Shown here in pieces: positions 14,805-17,444 of a stretch of DNA of 17,444 nt (its first letter is position 1; the number at the start of each line of letters is the position of its first letter). The DNA is taken from NCBI GenBank assembly GCA_012962735.1, contig DTXA01000240.1, forward strand, positions 1 to 17,444. Direction: 5' to 3'. Under the pieces are notes generated by a model. The model searched no databases. It worked only from the letters and a program-made list of their open reading frames with translations, and was not told where the DNA came from. Both the position numbers and the translations under genes were made by a program. The DNA comes from Candidatus Latescibacterota bacterium. GTDB taxonomy: Bacteria > Latescibacterota > 4484-107 > B68-G9.

Positions 14805-15752
14805 ATGCTGATCACTTTCTGGGGAACCAGGGGCTCCCTTCCAGCCCCCCTGACCTGGCAGGAGGTCGAGGCCAAGCTCCTGTCCATCCTGCTTCGTGTA
14901 AGGGGGCGGCGTTTTCCGACGCCTCAAGATGCCCAGGCATACCTTGCCACACTTCCATTCGCCGAGAGGGCCACATTCGGGGGGAACACCCCCTGCGTGG
15001 AGGTTCGTTCAGGCGATGATCTGCTGATCTTAGATGCAGGGACGGGAATCCGAGCCTTGGGCAAGGCCCTTATGGATGGCTCTGCTGGAAAGGGGCAGGC
15101 CACCCTCCATGTGCTCCTCAGCCACACCCACTGGGACCACATCATGGGCTTCCCGTTCTTCGAACCGGCCTACGTGCCGGGGAACCGCATAGTGCTGTAC
15201 GGGGGGCACGAGGACTTAGAGGCGCGCATCCGGCACCAGCAGGACCCAGCCCACTTCCCCGTATCCCTTGAAGATATGAGTGCCGATTTCTCCTTCACAC
15301 ACTTGGAGGTGGAACGGAGCTACCGAATCTCCGGATTTTCGGTGGAACTGCTCAAACAGTTCCACCCTGGGGCTTCCTACGGATATCGTATCCACCGCAG
15401 GGGACGGGTGCTGGTGTACTCCACGGATTCCGAGTACGAGCGCACCGACCCGGACTATCTATCCAAGTACACCCGCTTCTTCAGGAAGGCGGACGCTCTC
15501 ATCTTCGACGCCCAGTACTCCCCCTCAGAGACCGTCGAGAAGCAGAACTGGGGCCACAGCTCGGCCCTGATCGGCGTGGAGCTCGCCCTCCAGGCCCAGG
15601 TCAAAAGGCTCATCCTCTTCCACCACGATCCGGAGGCGGACGACGAGAAGATACAGTCCCATTTAGAGGAGGCGATATCCTACAGGGACAGGAAGGAAGG
15701 TAGGGACCTGGAGATCTTGGTGGCGTACGATGGGATGCAGTTACAGCTATGA
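14805..15752 (+). CDS. MBL-fold metal-dependent hydrolase (PhnP/COG1235-like)
   Basis: 315 residues of metallo-beta-lactamase fold. MLITFWGTRGSLPAP opens the fold; after a 40-residue insert (about 16-57) comes FGGNTPCVEVR. LSHTHWDHIMGF carries the di-metal motif (His107, His109, Asp111, His112), and YSTDSEY, FDAQY, GHSS and FHHDP supply the later metal and active-site residues. Such proteins are phosphodiesterases or related hydrolases of nucleotides or RNA; the substrate is unknown. Start ATG 14805 has ggag 7 bases upstream, 10 bases after miaA. The last codons overlap the convergent HNH gene by 6 bases. This is the end of the long + strand cluster. Confidence 0.88.
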   Translation: MLITFWGTRGSLPAPLTWQEVEAKLLSILLRVRGRRFPTPQDAQAYLATLPFAERATFGGNTPCVEVRSGDDLLILDAGTGIRALGKALMDGSAGKGQATLHVLLSHTHWDHIMGFPFFEPAYVPGNRIVLYGGHEDLEARIRHQQDPAHFPVSLEDMSADFSFTHLEVERSYRISGFSVELLKQFHPGASYGYRIHRRGRVLVYSTDSEYERTDPDYLSKYTRFFRKADALIFDAQYSPSETVEKQNWGHSSALIGVELALQAQVKRLILFHHDPEADDEKIQSHLEEAISYRDRKEGRDLEILVAYDGMQLQL

Positions 15753-16229
15753 AGGGGAGAACAGAGGTACCCGGGTTTTAGTCTCGGCCTCAAGCTTTCT
15801 GTGGCAGGATGGGCACACAGATATCAGGTTACCCAGTTTGTTGGCCTGCCTGGGGTCCCGGAACCAGCTGAAGGGCAGGATGTGGTGCACATCGAGCTTC
15901 CTGCCCAGTTCCTCCTCAGTGGCACCGCAGATCCGGCAGGTGTACCGGTCCCTCCTCCGGGCCCGCTCGGCCTGGACCTCCCAGTCACCGCCTCGGTACT
16001 CGGTCCGGGACTCCAAAGCCACCCTGGGGGGCTCCCGCTCGGCCCCCATCCAGGCCTTACGGCATTCAGGGCTGCAGAAGAACAGCCGCATCTCCTCCCC
16101 GTACCACCTGGGGACCTCCATCGTCCGGCCGCACCCGGAGCACCGCCTGCGCACCGTTCCCTCCGGCCGGGGCCTCGGTGGGGAGGGGAGCTTCAGGGGA
16201 AGTTCGAGTTGTAGGTCGTCTCTACTCAT
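15747..16229 (-). CDS. HNH endonuclease-family protein with an extra zinc-ribbon-like module
   Basis: 160 residues on the minus strand, the only minus-strand gene here. The N-terminal half has a Cys-x2-Cys (30, 33) and a Cys-x3-Cys (52, 56), a possible zinc ribbon. The C-terminal half is an HNH nuclease: RYTCRICG (Cys98, Cys101), DVHHILPF (His115, His116), NLISVCPSCHRKLE (Asn134, Cys139, Cys142, His143). All metal and HNH residues are present, so it is likely a Zn-stabilised, Mg-dependent nuclease; the target is unknown. The start is the ATG at 16229 reading leftward; no strong ribosome binding site is visible. It converges on the MBL gene and diverges from hypB. Could be a stand-alone mobile HNH, a defence nuclease or a repair enzyme. 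Confidence 0.85.
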   Translation of the reverse strand: MSRDDLQLELPLKLPSPPRPRPEGTVRRRCSGCGRTMEVPRWYGEEMRLFFCSPECRKAWMGAEREPPRVALESRTEYRGGDWEVQAERARRRDRYTCRICGATEEELGRKLDVHHILPFSWFRDPRQANKLGNLISVCPSCHRKLEAETKTRVPLFSPS

Positions 16230-16305
16230 AGAAGTGCTCGTTTTCCGCTGAGCCCTCAGAGGACGTAGTTAAATGGCTAAATGACCAGATACTAAGGGAG
16301 GAAAT
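16230..16305. promoter_or_regulatory. Divergent intergenic region between the HNH gene and hypB
   Basis: This 76-base segment should carry promoters for both flanking genes. It contains the small palindrome ctgag-cc-ctcag (16248-16259), a possible operator, and two copies of taaatg (16270-16283). A gatact (16288-16293) could act as a -10 for hypB but no convincing -35 precedes it. agggaggaa just before ATG 16306 is a good ribosome binding site. Promoter assignment is weak. Confidence 0.3.
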
Positions 16306-16962
16306 ATGGCCCAGATCAAGGTGCTCAAAGATGTACTCGAGGTCAGCCAAGCTGTGGCCGACCAGACCCGTTCGCTCCTAGGGGAGAAAAAAGTCTTTAT
16401 GATAAATATAATGGGTTCCCCCGGAAGTGGCAAGACCTCTCTCTTAGAACGGACGCTACCTTTCTTTTCAGATCTCAGGGTGGGGCTCATAGAGGGAGAT
16501 ATCAGGACGATGAGGGACGCCCAGAAGCTCTCGGGCTTCGACCTCCAGATAGTTCAGATCAACACCGAGCCCTTCGGAGGGGACTGTCACCTCCCCCCAA
16601 ACCTAATAGCAAGTGCGCTGCGGAAGCTGGACTTAGACGGTCTGGACCTGATATTCGTTGAGAACGTGGGGAACCTCGTGTGTCCGGCTGAGTTCGACAT
16701 CGGGGAGGACTTGAAGGTCGTGGTGCTCAGCCTCCCCGAGGGGGAAGATAAGCCCCTCAAGTATCCCTTGATGTTCAGGGTGTCCCAGGCCTGCGTGGTG
16801 AGCAAGGTAGACCTCCAGCCGTACTTGTGGATGGACGTAGAAACGGTCCGGGAAAACATACTCTCCGTGAACCCGGCTATACCGGTCTTCCCACTTTCCG
16901 CCCGGACAGGGGAGGGAGTGGAGGCCTGGTGTAGGTGGCTCAGGGAGAGGATGCAGATGTAG
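16306..16962 (+). CDS. hypB: Hydrogenase nickel-incorporation GTPase HypB
   Basis: 218 residues. HypB is the GTPase that, with HypA, delivers Ni to the large subunit of [NiFe] hydrogenases. Visible: P-loop GSPGSGKT (37-44), EGDIRTMRDAQKL (63-75), the HypB hallmark FVENVGNLVCPAEFDIGE (117-134), and KVDL and SART for guanine binding. The G-domain metal residues Cys94-His95 and Cys126 are present. The N-terminal CxxCGC and His-rich tail of some HypBs are absent. The usual NTGxxCHL is written here INTEPFGGDCHLPP, with two extra residues. No hypA or hydrogenase gene is in view, so the partners lie elsewhere. ATG 16306 follows agggaggaa. Confidence 0.9.
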   Translation: MAQIKVLKDVLEVSQAVADQTRSLLGEKKVFMINIMGSPGSGKTSLLERTLPFFSDLRVGLIEGDIRTMRDAQKLSGFDLQIVQINTEPFGGDCHLPPNLIASALRKLDLDGLDLIFVENVGNLVCPAEFDIGEDLKVVVLSLPEGEDKPLKYPLMFRVSQACVVSKVDLQPYLWMDVETVRENILSVNPAIPVFPLSARTGEGVEAWCRWLRERMQM

Positions 16963-17045
16963 GAAGGGGGCAGGGGAAGGGAGGCAGCCGGATGCATCCA
17001 CCCTGGACAGGAACTTTGTGGATGGCGAGCAAAGGGAGGGGAGAG
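16963..17045 (+). other. Intergenic leader between hypB and pdxJ
   Basis: 83 bases with no gene. A 7-base inverted repeat, catccac (16995-17001) and gtggatg (17018-17024), could form a stem with a 16-base loop; there is no T-run, so it is not a classic terminator. ggatgcatcc (16990-16999) is a perfect 10-base palindrome overlapping it. aaagggagggga is the ribosome binding site for pdxJ. Significance unproven. Confidence 0.3.
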
Positions 17046-17444
17046 ATGATCCGCCTAAGCGTAAACGTGGACAAGGTTGCGACCCTCAGGCAGTCCAGAG
17101 GAGGAGACGAGCCCGACCCGGTGGCAGCTGCCGTGATATGCGAGAACGCAGGAGCGGACGGAATAACCGTGCACCTCAGGGCCGACCGCAGGCACATCCA
17201 GGAGAGGGACGTAAGGCTCCTCCGGGAGGTTGTACACACAGAGCTGAACTTGGAGATGGCCGCCACCGACGAGATGCTCCGCTTCGCCTTAGAAGTCCGG
17301 CCGGACCAGTGCACCCTGGTCCCGGAGCGGTCTGAGGAGCTTACGACCGAGGACGGGCTGGACGTTTTAGCCGTGCGGGACCGCCTTCCGGGGTTTATCG
17401 GGAGGCTCAAGGATGCGGGAATCAGGGTGAGCATATTCAGCAAG
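17046..17444 (+). CDS. pdxJ: Pyridoxine 5'-phosphate synthase PdxJ, N-terminal 133 codons (cut by window end)
   Basis: The first 133 residues of an expected 235-250. PdxJ condenses 1-deoxyxylulose 5-phosphate with 3-amino-2-oxopropyl phosphate to form pyridoxine 5'-phosphate in DXP-dependent vitamin B6 synthesis. Characteristic segments are SVNVDKVATLRQSRGG, EPDPVAAAVICENAGADG, ITVHLRADRRHIQERDV, ELNLEMAATDEM (catalytic-type Glu70) and TLVPERSEELTTEDGLDV. One residue stands out: Lys10 in NVDKVATLR, where the E. coli enzyme has His (NIDHIATLR). Start ATG 17046 has gggagggga just upstream. The gene is not truncated biologically; it runs past 17444. Confidence 0.95.
   Translation, partial: MIRLSVNVDKVATLRQSRGGDEPDPVAAAVICENAGADGITVHLRADRRHIQERDVRLLREVVHTELNLEMAATDEMLRFALEVRPDQCTLVPERSEELTTEDGLDVLAVRDRLPGFIGRLKDAGIRVSIFSK

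Noticed and set aside
15747..16229. HNH protein as a MutH substitute for the mutSL system
   Set aside because: MutL has its own nickase motif and the HNH gene is on the other strand; no evidence links them.
1..17444. CRISPR array, tRNA or rRNA genes, insertion sequences
   Set aside because: No spaced direct repeats, cloverleaf-like segments or transposase reading frames were seen on either strand.

Overview
The window is a gene-dense, GC-rich stretch of bacterial chromosome with one dominant gene direction. From about 88 to 15752 fourteen genes run on the + strand almost without gaps. Most junctions overlap by 1-7 bases or are a few bases apart, and one overlaps by 77. A short minus-strand HNH gene then converges on the last of them, followed by hypB and the start of pdxJ on the + strand. 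Several genes carry lipoprotein or Sec signal peptides, there is an Omp85-like barrel, and there are lipopolysaccharide-core-type glycosyltransferases, so the host is probably a diderm bacterium. Arginine is largely AGG and isoleucine often ATA, a style common in thermophiles. Together with divergent proteins this suggests an uncultured, perhaps thermophilic lineage, but the phylum cannot be fixed from this window.

Region 1 (88-8331) is mostly envelope biology: a macro-domain protein, a large TPR lipoprotein, a LolA/LolB-like lipoprotein, a signal-peptide-bearing beta-barrel related to the Omp85 C-terminal barrel, a WaaE-like GT2 and a GT4 glycosyltransferase, a DUF3108 protein, a SPOR-domain protein, a small nitroreductase and a TPR-SPOR protein. 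The order suggests outer-membrane assembly and surface glycan synthesis, followed by peptidoglycan/division-related SPOR proteins.

Region 2 (8345-15752) is mutS-mutL-miaA plus an MBL-fold hydrolase. The main discovery is that mutS is interrupted in frame by a 418-residue intein (10208-11461) with intact-looking splicing blocks and two LAGLIDADG motifs. It sits exactly inside the Walker A loop, between the Lys and the Ser of GPNMAGK|S. The precursor therefore cannot have a functional ATP site until the intein splices out. MutL carries the DQHAAHERVLYE metal-dependent nickase motif, so this is a MutH-independent mismatch repair system.

Region 3 (15747-17444) holds a minus-strand HNH protein with two zinc-type cysteine pairs, then hypB (hydrogenase nickel GTPase without the N-terminal metal motif), then the first 133 codons of pdxJ, cut by the window edge. 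No tRNA, rRNA, CRISPR array or insertion sequence was seen.
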